Of a stretch of 64,000 nt of DNA, positions 46,331 to 61,712 are shown piece by piece; the first letter of the stretch is position 1; every line of letters starts with the position of its first letter. The notes beneath the pieces were generated by a model. It made no database searches and was not told the DNA's origin. It worked only from the letters and a program-made list of their open reading frames with translations. A program made the position numbers and the translations under genes. The stretch is taken from NCBI GenBank assembly GCA_007570785.1, contig ML661885.1, positions 38,744,033-38,808,032 on the forward strand, in the 5' to 3' direction. This stretch comes from Antilocapra americana (taxonomy: Eukaryota; Chordata; Mammalia; Artiodactyla; Antilocapridae).

Positions 46331-46776
46331 TAGTTTATACAGAATGGAGGAGATTTATACTAGATATCAGAAGGCACCAATTTTTGAAGCTTCTGTTACA
46401 CTAATTTTATCCACCCACCCATTTTTGTTATTTTATATTTGTTAACATTATTAACATCTTTGTTACATTATAGTTAGCATGTAGAGCAAAAAAAAAAAAC
46501 AAACCAAAACCCCAGTATTTTCAAATCGAGCCATAGTGGTAGGCACACCTGATTGTCCCTAACCATGGTTTTTAGAAAGCTTTTTGTTAGATGTCATTAA
46601 GAGAACAAATAGGATGCACAGGTGGCTTTTCCATTCATCATGTTAAAAAAGTACTTGTGTTATTCAATTTCATTAAGAAATTTCTTGCATCTTTTAAGAA
46701 GTGTACTATGTGTTGCACTATGACTTAAAAATACTACTTTTTAAAAATTAAAATATACAGGTTGGTACATAGTTTA

Positions 46777-46985
46777 TGCTTCCCAGGTGGCTCAGTGGTA
46801 AAGAATCCAACTGTTAATGCAGGAGACGTGGATTTGATTCCTGGGTCAGGAAGATCCCTTGGAGGAGAAAATGACAACCCACTCCAGTATTCTTGCCTGG
46901 AGAATCCCATGGACAGAGGAGCCTGGTGGGCTACAGTCCACGGGGTTGCAAAGCGTCAGACACGACTGAACGACTTAGCACACAC
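46777..46985 (+). mobile_element. Bov-tA SINE
   Basis: Runs from gcttcccaggtggctcagtg to gacacgactgaacgacttag. RRM2B intron 2. Confidence 0.93.
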
Positions 46986-48194
46986 ATGGGCATACACATT
47001 TTTTAACAGACAGCTGATAGGAAGATTCAAATACATAATTAATCGGGAAGTCAAACACATTTTTAGTTCCATGTATTATTCATTTAACCAAATTATGTAA
47101 GTTACAGTTTAATCATCTTTAGATTTCACTGTTTTACCAGTGATTTACCTTTATTCTTAAATATGACTGATCACTGAAAGCTTGATTCAGAAGGCAAAGG
47201 TCTGGTGTTTGTTTTTTTTTTTTAAAGCTACCTAGGCAGTTCTGTTAACCAGTCAGTTGTTTGCGATCATTCTTCAGATTGTGAAATTGAGAATTTATTC
47301 AAATGATTAAAGCTGGGCAAAAAGATTTACCTTTTAGGAATGGAAAATAACTAATGTAGAGAAGTTTAATATTTAAGAGTGAGCATATTGTAATATTAAA
47401 ATTTAGTGTCAGGAGTATAATACACATAAACCAGGAAGATGTCAGTTTAACCTGAGTGAACTCTTAACATTATAGAATAGGACCTGACTTTTGGCTTTCA
47501 TATTTTAAAAGATGTATGCAAATATTTCCTCTCTGTTCCATTGTATCTCCAACATATAGCACAGTGTCTGTCATGTAGTTGGTGTTCAGTAAACATTTAA
47601 AGCATAAAGTAATGGGAAAAAAGATTTTGGAAAAGAACATGAATGATTGAAAAGATGAAACTTCAGTCTTTTTTGGAATGGTCAAACAGATCAGGGCTTC
47701 TAGAATAAATAAATAAAGAGCAAAAGACAACTACCCATTTCAAATGTTTGTGAGATTATTATGAAACATTTGTAAGTGATCTGCCAGAGACAAAATCTAC
47801 AGGGTACATTTAGAGACTATTTTAAAATTGTAGATTCTACCAAACTCTAGAGTACATTACTATTAATTCCAAGGACTGTTTCCAATAAACATTTTCCAAA
47901 ATATTTCTATTCCCAGAGGAAGCTGTGCCTATAAATTGTTTTAAAACCCAGATTATTACCTGTCTGATATTACTTCTGGGTATAAAAGTAGATTAGCTAG
48001 CAGTAAAGTAGCAACTACCACTGCTTACCAGGTGCCTAGTTATCTGTCTAACACACTGGTTAATATTGTATAAAATGTTAAAGCCCTGGCTGCTGAAAAT
48101 CATTAATATATTCACCTCAGTTCCTTCTTGACCAGTTTCTACTCTCTCTTTCCATTTTGCCCCTTCCTTCATTTCTTCCAGATTTCAGTTTTTC
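46986..48194. other. RRM2B intron 2, unassigned stretch
   Basis: AT-rich intron sequence of about 1.2 kb. Apart from short homopolymers I see no exon, RNA gene or repeat I can name. Confidence 0.6.
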
Positions 48195-48370
48195 TCCCAA
48201 CTTTATTGCTATAATTGACGTATAATGTTGTGTAATTATAAAGTATACAACATACTGCCTTAGTACTCTCATGTATTACGAAACGATTATCACCGTAGTG
48301 TTAGCTAACACCTGTATCCCATCACTTAGTTACCGTTTCTTTTTTGTGGTAAGAATAGATTCATGTTTTG
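48195..48370 (-). mobile_element. Old L1 3' UTR, antisense
   Basis: actttattgctataattgacg followed by gtataatgttgtgtaattat is the reverse complement of old L1 3' ends. Confidence 0.65.
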
Positions 48371-48439
48371 AAAGGACATCCTGGCCAGCTTCTCAATTAA
48401 CTGAAAGGTAGAATTCTTCAGGATGTTTTGATTTTGCTG

Positions 48440-49020
48440 TGTTCCTTTGTAATTGTCTTCGTTTGAGCTGCTATAATAATATCGTAGAGTAGATGGTATG
48501 CAAACAACAGAAGTTTATTTCTCACAGTTCTAGAGGCTGGAGATTCTGAGATCAGGCTGCCTACAGTGTTGATACCTGGTGAGGGCTCTCTGCCTGGTTC
48601 ACAGACGGCTGTCTTCTTACTATATCCACGTGTGGCAGAAGGGGCAGAGGAATTCTCTGAGGTCTCTTGTGTAAGGGCAATAATCCCATCCATGAGGGTG
48701 ATCTACTCACTTCCCAGGGTTTCCTGGTGGTTCAGCAGTGAAGAATCTGTTTGCCAGTGTAGGAGATATGGGTTCCATCCCTGAGTTAGGAAGATCCCCT
48801 GGAGAACAAAATGGTAACCCACTCCAGTATTCTTGCCTGGAAAATACCATGGACAGAGGTGCTTGGTGGGCTATAGTCCATGGGGTTGCAGAGAGTCGGA
48901 CACGACTCAGTGACTACACAACAACAACAAATCACTTCCTAAAGGCTCCACCTCCAGATATCATCACTCTGACGATTAAGTTTCAATATGGATTTTGAGG
49001 GGGCACAAATAGTCTATAGC
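48440..49020. mobile_element. Old interspersed repeat, family not named, split by a SINE
   Basis: Contains ctcacagttctagaggctgg, ctggtgagggctctctgcct and, beyond the SINE, ctaaaggctccacctccaga. I recognise this as a common mammalian repeat but cannot name the family with confidence. Bov-tA at 48716-48930 splits it. Confidence 0.6.
48716..48930 (+). mobile_element. Bov-tA SINE nested in an older repeat
   Basis: gggtttcctggtggttcagc to gacacgactcagtgactaca, followed by (caa)n. A short duplicated tcacttcc flanks it, and the host repeat resumes exactly afterwards. Confidence 0.93.
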
Positions 49021-49081
49021 AAGAAGGATAACTTTTTTCATTTTTCACATTTTACTACAAAGATGTCCCACTTAACATTGA

Positions 49082-49306
<225 letters not shown>

Positions 49307-49830
49307 TAAATGATAGTGATGACAGTAAGGTAATCAGACTGAACCTGAAAAATGTCTAAGAAATGAACTAGATGAAGCTTAACTCTTGGAAAACTTTTTT
49401 CTCATGAAATGTCAAAGCAAGTTTTCATTTCTATTTGACCCCACCCCCAACAAATATCACGAAATCCAGTATATTGTACCAGTAAAGACTGCTGGCAAGG
49501 CATAAGCATGACTCTATGTTTTACTCTTAGATAGTAATCCTAATAAGGAATCTGCATCTTAATAACCTTTCCAGAGCTCTGTAATAGAACACTGGGCCTG
49601 ACTCCCCACTGTATTATGGTTGGTTAGAAGGCATGGTTTCTTACTAAAAAGAATGGGAAGATGCAAACTTTGATTATCAACTGGTAGGGCTTTCAGTAGA
49701 TCTACTTAAGTTCAATTCTACAAAGCAAAATGATTGTTTTTGGTAGATGTTCTAAAATTTATTTGGCTTTACAGGTAGTGTTTCCAACTAACAGGTCAAT
49801 TTATTGAATTGCTTAAGAATATAGTATGCA

Positions 49831-51175
49831 TGCTTGTAATGGGTCTATTAATATTATCTATCTCTTCCTGGTTTAGTCTTGGAAAGTTGTACTTTTCTAG
49901 GAATTTTTCCATTTCATCCAGGTTGTTCAGTTTATTTGCATATAGTTGCTGATAATAATCCCTTATGATCCTTTGTATTTCTGTGTTTTCTGTTGTGATC
50001 TCTCCATTTTCATTTCTAATTCTGTTGATTTGGTTCTTCTCCCTTTGTTTCTTGATGAGTCTGGCTAATGGTTTGTCAGTTTTATTTATCTTCTCAAAGA
50101 ACCAGCTTTTGGCTTGGTTGATTTTTGCTATGGTCGACAGCCTTCAGAATGGGAGAAAATAATAGCCAATGAAGCAACGGACAAACAATTAATCTCAAAA
50201 ATATACAAGCAACTCCTGCAGCTCCATTCTAGGAAAATAAACGACCCAATCAAAAAGTGGGCCAAAGAACTTAACAGACATTTCTCCAAAGAAGACATAA
50301 AAATGGCTAACAAACACATGAAAAGATGCTCAACATCACTCATTATCAGAGAAATGCAAATCAAAACCACAATGAGGTATCACTTTAAACCAGTCAGAAT
50401 GGCTGCAATCCAAAAATCTACAAGCAATAAATGCTGGAGAGGATGTGGAGAAAACGGAACCCTCTTACACTGTTGGTGGGATTGCAAACTAGTACAGCCA
50501 CTATGGAAAACAGTGTGGAGGTTCCTTAAAAAACTGCAAATAGACCTGCCATATGACCCAGCAATCCCACTGCTGGGCATATACACCGAGGAAACCAGAA
50601 TTGAAAGAGCCACGTGTACCCCAATGTTCATCGCTGCTTTGTTTACAATAGCCAGGACATGGAAGCAACCTAGATGCCCATCAACTGACGAATGGATAAG
50701 AAAGCTGTGGTACATATACACAATGGAATATTACTCAGCATTAAAAAAAAATTCATTTGAATCAGTTCTACTCAGGTGGACGGAACTGGAGCCCATTATC
50801 CAGAGTGAAGTAAGCCAGAAGGAAAAACAACAATACAGTAGACTAACGCATATATATGGAATTTAGAAAGACGGTAACGAGAACCCAACATGCAAGACAG
50901 CAAAAGGAACGCAGATGTATAGAACAGACTCATGGACTCTGTGGATGAGGGCAAGGGTGGGATGATATGGGAGAATGGCATTGAAACATGTTAATTATCA
51001 TATGTGTAATCAATTGCCAGCCCAGGATTGATGCTCGGGGCTGGTGCATTGAGAGAGACTTCCTGGGGGGAGGGAGGAGGGAGGAGGATTCTGGAGGGGG
51101 AGCATATGTAAACCCATGGCGATATCATGTCATTGTATGGCAAAACTAATTAAAAAAAAAAACTCAAAAAAAAAA
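49831..51175 (+). mobile_element. L1 retrotransposon with 5' inversion (twin priming)
   Basis: Bounded by a perfect 16-bp duplication aagaatatagtatgca (49815-49830 and 51176-51191). The first 300 bp (49831 to about 50134) are L1 ORF2 in reverse; from about 50135 ORF2 is forward, followed by a 3' UTR and an A-rich tail. The forward part keeps an open ORF2 end (50114-50866, with [20 protein letters not shown] and [10 protein letters not shown]). The element is young but cannot move: it is 5'-truncated and inverted. Confidence 0.95.
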
Positions 51176-51339
51176 AAGAATATAGTATGCAACTAATTGT
51201 GGAGGGTTGATGGATTAAACAGTACCACTTAGAATAATTCATAAGGTCTTTCTGACCTGTTTGTGGCATGACAGGTGATTCTTATGTGATAATTCTAATG
51301 TTCAGATTCTGATCTGCAGTGTTTAATGTGAGCCCATAG

Positions 51340-51516
<177 letters not shown>

Positions 51517-51904
51517 TGAGATTTTATTTACAGAGCTTTATCTATCACTTGGTTATGTTAATATTAAGAAACTAAATATTAGGGAAAGATTATTCAAACA
51601 TGAAAGTTTAGGAATACACTATTTTCTATTGCTTAGTAATGTGTTGGGTTAAAGAAAAACTTGTATAGAACCAGTAAATCTTTGGAAATTATAACTTAAA
51701 AAGCTGTTCATCAGCACATTGTGTTTAGAAATTAAATATTCTAATTTAGTCAATTTTGTATCAGACCAGGTTCAAACCACTAATTTGAGTTTTAATTTGA
51801 CTTCTATATTTTATGGACTTGCCAAAATACAGAGAAACTCCAGATTTTATACATACCATAGAATTGCATAGAATCAAATATAGTATAATTAAAAATAAGT
51901 GAAT

Positions 51905-52043
51905 CGGGAATTCCCTGGTGGTCCAGTGGTTAAGACTTGAAACTTTCATTGCCATGGGCTTAGGTTTTGATCCCTGGTTGGGGAACTAAGATCCTACAAG
52001 TCTCGTGGCACAGCCAAAAATAAAAGCAAACAAACAAAAAAAC
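51905..52043 (+). mobile_element. CHR-type SINE
   Basis: gggaattccctggtggtccag to tggcacagccaaaaataaaa, with an A-rich tail. The older artiodactyl SINE family, ending 41 bp before exon 5. Confidence 0.85.
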
Positions 52044-52067
52044 CCAAATGAATAACCTTGCCATTAA

Positions 52068-52190
<123 letters not shown>

Positions 52191-52310
52191 TAATTTATAT
52201 TTGATCAAATTTGCTTAAGTTATATAATACTATTTTACATGGTGTAATATCACCATTCCTAAGAATTAATTGGAAGCTGGTGAAAAAATAATCTAAGTAT
52301 ATATTTAGAT

Positions 52311-52482
52311 TCTGTTATATAATTATAACAGAATATTATTATATATAATATATATATTATATATCCTGTTATATATTATATATTATAATAATATATTCTG
52401 TTTATATACCCTTATAAACAGAATATATTATATCTATTATAATATATTATTATATAATATACATTATATTCTGTTTATTAAA
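52311..52482. repeat. AT-rich palindromic tract
   Basis: Almost pure A/T sequence broken by motifs like ctgtt/aacag. It includes a hairpin with perfect 19-bp arms (52388-52406 and 52413-52431) and a 6-nt loop taccct, and a smaller one with 9-bp arms tctgttata/tataacaga at 52311-52332. Confidence 0.93.
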
Positions 52483-52529
52483 TTAAAAGTTGAAAGATTA
52501 AAAGGTCAGTGCATAATTTCAGGTAAAGA

Positions 52530-52690
52530 TGAATATCTGGGACAACCCAGAGGGATAGGGTCGGGAGGGAGGTGGGAGGGACACATGTATACCTGTGGCC
52601 AATTCATGTTGATGTATGGCAAAAACCATCACAATATTGTAAAGTAATTAATTATTCTCCAATTAAAGCAAATTAATTAAAAAAAAGAAG
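52530..52690 (+). mobile_element. Bovine L1 3' UTR fragment
   Basis: gacacatgtatacctgtggc, ttcatgttgatgtatggcaa and caatattgtaaagtaattaa form the usual bovine L1 3' end with an A-rich tail. Severely 5'-truncated. Confidence 0.85.
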
Positions 52691-53652
52691 AATCAAAGAA
52701 TCAGTCACATAGACTTGGACAAGAATATTAGAGCAAAACTAATATATTTTGAGTAATGTTTATTTTTTCCCTAAAATAAAGCAAGTCAGAGTCCTAATAT
52801 TTTTCAGGGAACAAATATATAGATTAGTACACTCAATTAAGGCAAGAACAGTTTGCAATAACAGGCTTATTTTTCAAATAAGTTAAATGCAGACACCCTG
52901 TAGGATGAATTGAGATCCAATAAGATTTTTTTAAGGATGTAATTAACATTGTCTCATATACAGTAGTTGCTCAGTAAATATTTGTTACATTTAATTAAAA
53001 TATTCAGATATTTAATATAAGTAGCCCAAAGTACCTTTCTTATTCTTATCTATTTCACAATTGACTGTCTTTACTTTCTGGTTTATTATGTGCAGAAGGA
53101 GGTCTCAAAATTTTCAGTTTGTACTCCTTTGCACTCTTAAAAATTATTGAGGACTCAAAAGTGCTTTTATTTATTTAGTTCTATCTATTGACATTTACAT
53201 ATTAGAAATTAAAACCAAGAAACTTTCAAAATATTTACTTATTAATGCATATTAAATTAACAGTAACAGCCCATTTAAAATACATTTAAAATAAATAATA
53301 TATTCATGAAAAGAAACACTATTTAAAAAATCAGTGAGAATAACCTAGTTTTTTATTTTTGCAAATCTTTTTAATGTCTGCTTTATAGGAAGATGGCTGG
53401 ATTATATCTGCTTCTGCATTCAATTTGTTGCAGACTGTTGTTTTGGTTGAAGTATATGAAAAAAATCTAGCCTCCTTCAGATATGTACTTACAAAAGGGA
53501 GAAGTATTTTACCAGGTTTTTCAGATTGTTGTGATATGTCGTGTAGCTAGCCTCTGGAAAACACCACTCTATATTAATGAGAGAATGATAGTAATAAAGA
53601 TAAATAATGCCTTAGTATCACTGTAAAAATTGTTTTCGCCTCATAGACCTCC
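52691..53652. other. RRM2B intron 5, unassigned stretch
   Basis: AT-rich intron without an exon or repeat I can name with confidence. Parts near 53090-53350 may be an old DNA element or L1. Confidence 0.5.
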
Positions 53653-53892
53653 CGGAGGAGGCAATGGCACCCCACCCCAGTACTCTTGCCTGGAAAATCC
53701 CATGGACGGAGGAGCCTGGTAGGCTGCAGTCCATGGGGTCTGAGTGACTTCACTTTCACGCATTGGAGAAGGAAATGGCAACCCACTCCAGTGTTCTTGC
53801 CTGGAGAATCCCAGGGATGGCAGAGCCTGGTGGGCTGCCGTCTGTGGGGCCGCACAGAGTCGGACACGACTGAAGTGACTCAGCAGCAGCAG
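53653..53892 (+). mobile_element. Bov-A2 dimeric SINE
   Basis: Two Bov-A monomers in tandem (each with caatggca...cccca, then cttgcctggaaaatccc or cttgcctggagaatccc), a cacgactgaagtgactcagc end and an (AGC)n tail. An 11-bp duplication catagacctcc (53642-53652 and 53893-53903) flanks it. Little diverged, so young. Confidence 0.95.
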
Positions 53893-53903
53893 CATAGACC
53901 TCC

Positions 53904-55652
<1,749 letters not shown>

Positions 55653-55734
55653 TGAAAATGCTTATGGTGACACAAATATCCTGGTAATTAAAATAAGAAG
55701 TCATTTCTTCCTTGGATTCTAAGCCTGTGTTTTC

Positions 55735-56330
55735 CTCCTAGCTCTCTCAGTGTTCCTCCTCAACCTCTGCATCTTTATGCATCAAGGTACCCCTGGGTTC
55801 CCGCCTTGGCCTCTCTCCTCCCCTCTACATGGCCTCCTGGTTGGTCTTATTTATTCCCATGGAACCAGCTGCCACTTAGGTGCTTATAAAAACTAAAACT
55901 TTATCTTTAGCCCGGTTATTCTTTCCTGAGCTCCAAACCCATATATTCAAGTGCACGTTTAGATATTTTCTCCTGGAAGGCTCCACAGATATCTCAAGCC
56001 TAGTATTTCAAGAAATCAAACTCATCATTTTCTCCCAAATTATGTTCTTCCTGTTTTCTCTGTGTCATTGAGCGAAGCTATCTTCTATCCAGTCATCCAA
56101 ATTTGAAATCTGGGAGTCATTTTAGATTGCTTCTTTTTAATTTTTTTAGCCACATTCAGTCAGTAACTAAATCTTGTCTCTCTGTCTGCAAAACTCTTTC
56201 CATCTTTACTACCCCCACTTTTTTTCTTCCAGCTCTTGATTACCTTCTCACAAGTTGCTACTTAAAACTTTCCTGACCAATTAAGAAAATTGACCACTCT
56301 TTCTTCTGCATATACCTTTGAAACCTGAAC
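55735..56330 (+). mobile_element. L2 LINE fragment, sense
   Basis: Follows the L2 ORF2 layout in DNA: ttggcctctctcctcccctc, cctgagctccaaacccatat, gaaatctgggagtcatttta, then tcagtcagtaactaaatctt. Broken by stops. RRM2B intron 6. Confidence 0.7.
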
Positions 56331-56973
56331 TTGTCCCTATTTTAGGTTCCATAACGTATATCGTACTTGTCTCTCTAAGCTCCTCAAGTGCAGAAACCTT
56401 GTCATTGACCTTTCTTTTCTCATGTTTAGACTGTTACAATCATTAAGCTCACATTGATTGACTTATCCTGGCTCCTTAGTTTATTTCTAAATTGAATTTG
56501 TCAAGTTACTTAATTTCTCTGAGCCTCAGTCTCTTCAACTATACATCTTAACAGGGTTTTGTTAAAGTGCAATGAAATAGTACATATGAAAGTACTTTTC
56601 AAGTGCCACAGAATGCTTTGTGTAATTACATTTTGTTGTTCCATGTCTTTAAATTTCTAGTAATTTTAATTAACGTCATGTACGATTATTACAGAGAATT
56701 AAGAAAATAAAATCATTCATTCTCAAAACACAGAATAGCTACCTTTCATATTGTATTGATATTTCCTTCTAGACTGTTTTCTGCATTTCTACATTTAAAC
56801 CTACGTAAATATATACAAATAGTATATTTTTACAATTTGAGATATTCTGCTTTTTTCATATTTTTATGAGCTAAGATAATCTTTTTTCACTTAGCAGTTT
56901 ATTGTGAACATTTTTCTGTGACATTAAACATGTTTTGGAAACAGTTTTGTTAGATATCACATATCCTAATGAG

Positions 56974-57188
56974 GGCTTGCCAGGTGGCCCAGTGGTAAAG
57001 AATCTGCCTGCCAGTGCAGGAGACACAAGAGACTTGGTTTGATCCCTGTGTCAGGAAGATCCTCTGGAGTATGAAATGGCAATGGATCCAGTATTCTTGC
57101 CTGGAAAATTCCGTGGACAGGGAGGCCTGGGGGGCTACAGTCCATAGAGTTTCAGAGTCAGACGCTACTGAGCACATACACTCACACG
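56974..57188 (+). mobile_element. Bov-tA SINE
   Basis: Complete Bov-tA with a perfect 14-bp duplication catatcctaatgag (56960-56973 and 57189-57202). Confidence 0.96.
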
Positions 57189-57339
57189 CATATCCTAATG
57201 AGTGCATGTATCAATTGACTATTCTATAATTAGAAATTTAGATTGTTTCCTGGTTTTTAATTTGTTTACTTATTTTGCCATAAGCTACATTCCCTAGAAA
57301 TAAAATTACTAGAGTATAAGTAGATGACTGCTTCTTGGC

Positions 57340-57858
57340 AGGAAAGCTGTGACAAACCTAGACAGTGTGCTAAAAAGCTAAGACTTACGTTTGCTGACAA
57401 AGGTCCATATTGTCGAGGCTGTGGTCTTTCCGGTAGTCACGTATGGTTGTGAGAGCTGGACCATAAAGAAGGCTGAGCACCGAAGAATTTATGCTTTTGA
57501 ACTGTGGTGCTGGAGAAGATTCTTGAGAGTTCCTTGGACAGCAAGGAGATCAAACCAGTCCATCCTAAAGGAAATCAACCCTGAATACTGTTTGGAAGGA
57601 CTGATGCTGAAGCTGAAGCTCCAATAGTTTGGCCACCTGATACAAAGAGCTGATTCATTGGAAAAGACCCCGATGCTGGGGAAGATTGAGGTTAGAAGGA
57701 GAGGAGGGCGACAGAGGCTGAGATGGCTGGATGGTATCACCGATGCAATGGACATGAACTTGGGCAAACTCTGGGAGATGGTGAGGGACAGGGAGGCCTG
57801 GCATGCTGCAGTCCATGGGGATGCAAAGAGTCAGACATGACTAGGACTGAACAATAAC
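57340..57858 (+). mobile_element. BovB LINE 3' end
   Basis: About 520 bp of forward BovB. A relict of the reverse-transcriptase C-terminus reads VTYGCESWTIKKAEHRRIYA, then a stop and frame change, and ends in gagtcagacatgactaggac. Same region as the copies at 18336-19412 and 35645-36176. Confidence 0.93.
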
Positions 57859-59558
57859 ATTTTAAAGGCCATCATACTTGCTTGTAGATTTCTTTCCAGA
57901 AATACAATAACAATTTGTAGCACCACCTAACAATATATGAACATGTCTTTTCTACCACAATTGGGAAGTTTTTCCAATTCTCCTTAAGTAATCTTTCTCC
58001 ATTGACTTCTGATAACTTCTTTATTATATATTAAGGATTCAAGTATACTAAAATCTGTTTCAGGGCTTTTTCTTTAACCTATGTGACAAATTTCATGCTG
58101 TAACAATTTTCATTATTATAGTCTTTTATGTTTTGATAATTAGTAGGCTAAATCTCATAACTTTTAAAGTATTCCTAAAAGATTCTGCTCATTTAATCTT
58201 GCAGATTAATGTTTTAACTTAAAAACAATCCCACTGAGATTCTGATTGGAGTCTCTTTAAATCTCAAAATTAATTTTATTCTCATTGATTTAACAATTGC
58301 AAGTGCCTTCCTTTTTCATACTCATCTCTATAATTGATAGCTAGCTATTGGTTCTAATCGATATTTACATTATCACCTTTCAGCAGTATATTTTAAATTC
58401 TACCCTTGGTAATTTGAAATATCCTCTTGAGTCAAGTGGGAGGGGTATGTTTTACTAGTAAATTTTCCAAGATTATTATTTAAAGAGGCTTTTTCTTTCT
58501 TTCTTTTTTAATGATTTCTTCTGGGAATGACAATTTAACTAGGAAAATAATCCTTGGAATACAGCCTTTGATTTGAGTCTCATCTTTCAATTGCCTTTGG
58601 TTTTTTTGTTGATTCTTTTAGAAAAAGCTAAACAGCTCTGATGTTTAAACCTCTAAAGGGCATATTCCTTCCTTCTTCTTCTCCCTGTTGGCTTACAAAA
58701 TTATTTCTTTTTCTGTGTAGTTTAGAAATGTTAATTGACTCTGCCTTGTTGTGAGTATCTAATTGTTAATATTGTTTAGAATTCCATCATCCTTCTGTGT
58801 CTCTGACCTCCTTCTCTTTTTTGTTTTGACTTTTTCAAATTTTTTTCAGTTGTTTTCAGCTTTATACCATCTGTTCTGTGTTTTGAAATTCCAGTTATTG
58901 TAGGTTGAATCTCCTTGCACTGTTCTCCAATTATTTAAGATTCTATAAGGTTTTATGTATTTGCATAACCATTCTGTTCTCAAGGTATTTCACAAATTTG
59001 TTTACTTCTGTCTTTGAGTTATCTGCAATGTCATTTCTGCTTTACACAGTTTCAGATGGCATCCTTAATGCTTCAGTTTCCATTTTCCTTGCACTGAATT
59101 TGTTTTTATCTTGAGCCATTCTTGTTTAATATAACTGTTGTGTTTTTGAAATCTGAGCTTCACTTTTTCTTTAAATACTTAAATTGTTTTTCAATCTGTC
59201 TTAATTTTTAAAAAGCTAAAAATGAGTGAATTTTAATTTTGGTTCTTCTTACTTGGTTTTCCTTTCCAAAATGCTTTTGGTTGCAGATTTGTTGGTTTCA
59301 TCATTGTTCATTAATTCTTTCATGTTAATTAACTGAGATTTGCTGGCCTTGAAAAATTTTCATTATAGGATATTATGACTGGTATTTTAATGAGATATGC
59401 AGAAAAGAAGATCCTGGCCCTATTAATCCTTCTTCCATTTTCCAGAAGTTCAGCGTTGCATTTCTAGCTTATATAAGGCCTGATACATCATTTTCATTTT
59501 ATCAGTGAAAGTAGCTGATAAAATGTCCTTTGACAGCGGTATTTTTCTTCTGTTTTAG
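57859..59558. other. RRM2B intron 6, unassigned stretch
   Basis: About 1.7 kb of T-rich intron. Short open frames here are low-complexity and not supported. No named repeat recognised. Confidence 0.5.
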
Positions 59559-59723
<165 letters not shown>

Positions 59724-60002
59724 TGAAGGTCAAAATAGATATCAGAAATGTTATATGGTCCACCTAGCAGTAACGATAGATGATGTATTGCAATTAGAAT
59801 GTCAAGTTAAAATTTGGCTTATAAGCCAGTCTTTATTATATATTAAGATTTTTATGTATACTAAAACTTGTTTCAGGACTATTTTTAAATTTCACTGATC
59901 TATCTATCAAATTTCATGCCTTACCAAACTATGCTAATTATCTTAGTTTTATATTTTTATATTTTTAGCAACTAGAGGGCAGTGATGGTTTCTTGTTTTG
60001 TA

Positions 60003-60205
60003 TATTTTTTTTAATTTTTATTTTAAATTGGAGCATAGCTGCTTAACAATGTTGTGGTAGCTTCAAGTATACAGCAAAGTGACTCAGCCATACCATATAT
60101 ATATCCATTCTACCCTACAACTCCTTTCTTATCCAGGCTGCACATAACACTGAACAGAGTTCCCTTTCCTCTACAGTAGGTCTTTGTTGGTTGTATTCTT
60201 AAAAA
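60003..60205 (-). mobile_element. L1 3' UTR, antisense
   Basis: aacaatgttgtggtagcttc, gtatacagcaaagtgactca and ctctacagtaggtctttgtt are the reverse complement of a mammalian L1 3' end. RRM2B intron 7. Confidence 0.8.
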
Positions 60206-60742
60206 ACTAGCAAGGTATTTAGCTTTAAATATGCACCATATGTTCATAGGATGAAGAAATAGATGAATTAGTGAATGGTAAAATGTGATTTATGAGCATG
60301 TAAAGATCCCTAACTAGAAAGACATGGATGCTTCACTTAGAATGTATTTCTATCATTTGAAAGAACAAGTTGAAAAATAAGTCAGTTTTTAAACTTAAAA
60401 AAAAGTAGTTTTCATATTTGAAGAGAGAAAAGTCATAAAATGCATTCTGGTATCTTGAATCACTTTTAGAACTAAATCCAAATGGTTAATTTAATATGTT
60501 TTTATTTTTTCTCTATTAACACTTTACCACTGTCGTTGAGAAAGTGTATACATTTGGGTCCCACAAGTGCTACTTTTAAAATACCATTAATGGAATAGTT
60601 AGTTTCAGTTTACTTTGGCTACTTGAGAATGTGACATAGTATGAACAGCAGCACCCCAAACCTTTTAAGCAAACGGGCCTTGTTTGCCATGGTGAAAGAA
60701 GTTATCCTTGTGTACTTTCCTCGAACAAGATCAGTGGTTTAG

Positions 60743-60973
<231 letters not shown>

Positions 60974-61444
60974 TAGCTAAAATGTTATAGTCAGGTAAGG
61001 ACTATACATATACATATACATATATCCGTTCTCCCCCAAACTAGTCTGTTTTTTAAATTGTCCATGACAGGCTTGTTTTACCTGAACTAGTTGATTTTGT
61101 TTAAATCCTTAAACAAAACTTAAAATGGAATTCATTAACAGAAGTAGGAAGCTGATAAATCCTAGAACTACTAAGCTCAATAAATTATTTTGTAATAATT
61201 GTAGGAATCCATTTAATAGGACTATCTTTACGGAATTGGATTCACTATGCCAATATATGTTTACCCTCAGGTAAATCCCCATGTATCTGTGTTGTAATTT
61301 GAGGGTTAATACTTTTAAATAGGAAATCATTATTAGGAAGACATTAGCTGTCATAATTTGACTCTCTGAACTCAGTTGTCTTTAAGTTATTGCTGTCATT
61401 TTGTTTATCAGAGATAATGTACCTGAATTTTCATGTGTGTTTTT

Positions 61445-61590
61445 CACATGAGATGGAGGCTGCAGCCAGACTACCTGGGTTCGAATCCTGATTCCACCAC
61501 TTTCTGGCAATGTGACCTTAGGCAAATTGCTTAATCACTGTCTCAGTTTCCTTTCTGTAAAATGAAGATAATAGTAATAATCCCTTACCA
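61445..61590 (+). mobile_element. MIR SINE
   Basis: Contains cctgggttcgaatcctgatt and cagtttcctttctgtaaaat. Among the better preserved MIR copies here. Confidence 0.85.
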
Positions 61591-61598
61591 CAAATTAC

Positions 61599-61712
61599 TG
61601 GAGAAGGAAACGGCATCCCACTCCAGTATTCTTGCCTGGAGAATCCCATGAACAGAGGAGCCAGGCAGGCTACAGTCCATGGGGTCACAGAGTCAGATAC
61701 ACAGCTGAGGAC
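61599..61712 (+). mobile_element. Bov-A SINE fragment
   Basis: ctggagaaggaaacggcatc to gagtcagatacacagctgag. Tail half only; it lies right at the 3' end of the MIR. Confidence 0.9.

Noticed and set aside
50114..50866. 250-codon open frame on the plus strand
   Set aside because: It is the intact end of L1 ORF2 inside a truncated, inverted retrotransposon, not a host gene.
55880..56071. Frame with SPELQTHI-like residues
   Set aside because: It matches the layout of L2 LINE ORF2 in a decayed copy, so it is a repeat relict.
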